From the NCBI GenBank assembly GCA_964558715.1, contig CAZLFD010000054.1, positions 1-7,180 on the forward strand: 7,180 nucleotides of DNA, given 5' to 3'. Below, piece after piece: positions 6,853 through 7,180 of this stretch (positions are counted from its first letter, which is position 1; the number at the start of each line of letters is the position of its first letter). The notes beneath the pieces are model-generated. The model made no database searches. It was not told the DNA's origin and worked only from the letters and a program-made list of their open reading frames with translations. The position numbers and the translations under genes are program-made. The DNA comes from JBGSOV01 sp964558715. GTDB lineage: Bacteria; Patescibacteriota; Gracilibacteria; CAIRYL01; GCA-016699755.

Positions 6853-7069
6853 TTACTCCACAATCTTCAGATCGTAGTCTTGGTTGCATGTGTGCTCAAA
6901 TCTGGCCAGCTTTCTGCCGATATGCATTCCCCTTAAAAGGATTCGTAGTGCATGTTCTGGATAAGGGTGGTGAAGACGATGCCAAAGGTGAAACTGATGA
7001 AAAAAAGAGGGCAAAGAGTACCTCGATGAAGATATTGTGGAGCTTGGCCCGTTCTGGAGGATTTTTTGG
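6853..7069 (-). other. Possible decayed membrane-protein reading frame
   Basis: The 344 bases after the short GTPase contain no convincing intact gene. On the minus strand, joining three frames gives a protein-like reading: ERAKLHNIFIEVLFALFF, then, after a shift at the A7/T7 run at 7000-7006, ISFTFGIVFTTLIQNMHYES, then, after a second shift near 6933, RGMHIGRKLARFEHTC and a stop at 6853-6855. The middle would be one hydrophobic helix. This could be a pseudogene, a sequencing error at the homopolymer, or chance. I recognise no family. No terminator hairpin is evident after 6836. Confidence 0.22.
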
Positions 7070-7180
7070 TTATGGCGTGCGAAAGGCATCACGTAATTTT
7101 ATCGTGTTTTCATGCGCACTGCCAAAATTGAACTAAGCCCCAATTCTCGTGACAGATGAGGCAAGTCGCTGTCGGTAGTA

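Overview
The window holds five intact protein genes, one decayed transposase and a short divergent control region. From left to right these are: a two-domain membrane permease on the + strand (73-1764); an IS1595-type transposase remnant on the - strand (1761-2023); a three-gene - strand operon read from right to left, with an FAD/NAD(P) oxidoreductase (4519-5625), an ACR3/bile-acid-symporter-fold transporter (3526-4494) and a long COG0523 (CobW-like) metal GTPase (2077-3498); and, divergent from that operon, a second, shorter COG0523 GTPase on the + strand (about 5772-6836). The last 340 bases hold no clear gene, only a possible decayed membrane reading frame.

The most informative part is the roughly 150-base gap between the two diverging units. 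A perfect 23-bp inverted repeat (5637-5659) lies at the predicted start of the - strand operon, and a degenerate copy of the same motif (5711-5733) lies ahead of the + strand GTPase. The core TGCAACT-N-AGTTGCA has the 7-1-7 layout of Fur-superfamily operators (Fur, Zur, Mur, PerR). COG0523 GTPases are often under Zur control. I therefore infer that all four genes form one metal-responsive module, most likely induced by metal (zinc) limitation, which unusually includes an arsenite-type exporter homologue and a flavoprotein ending in a Cys-rich tail. No regulator gene is in the window.

The left-hand permease fuses an ArsG/CcdA-like domain carrying paired cysteines to an ArsP/UPF0718 permease domain, so a thiol- or arsenic-linked theme is present on both sides. 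It is visibly more AT-rich than the operon, and the dead transposase sits exactly at the junction, so the two halves may have different histories.

The organism cannot be named from this sequence. It is a bacterium using the standard code with moderate GC. None of the five genes has a recognisable Shine-Dalgarno sequence, as is common in Bacteroidota and some other lineages. The permease looks Bacteroidota-like, but the evidence does not settle the phylum.
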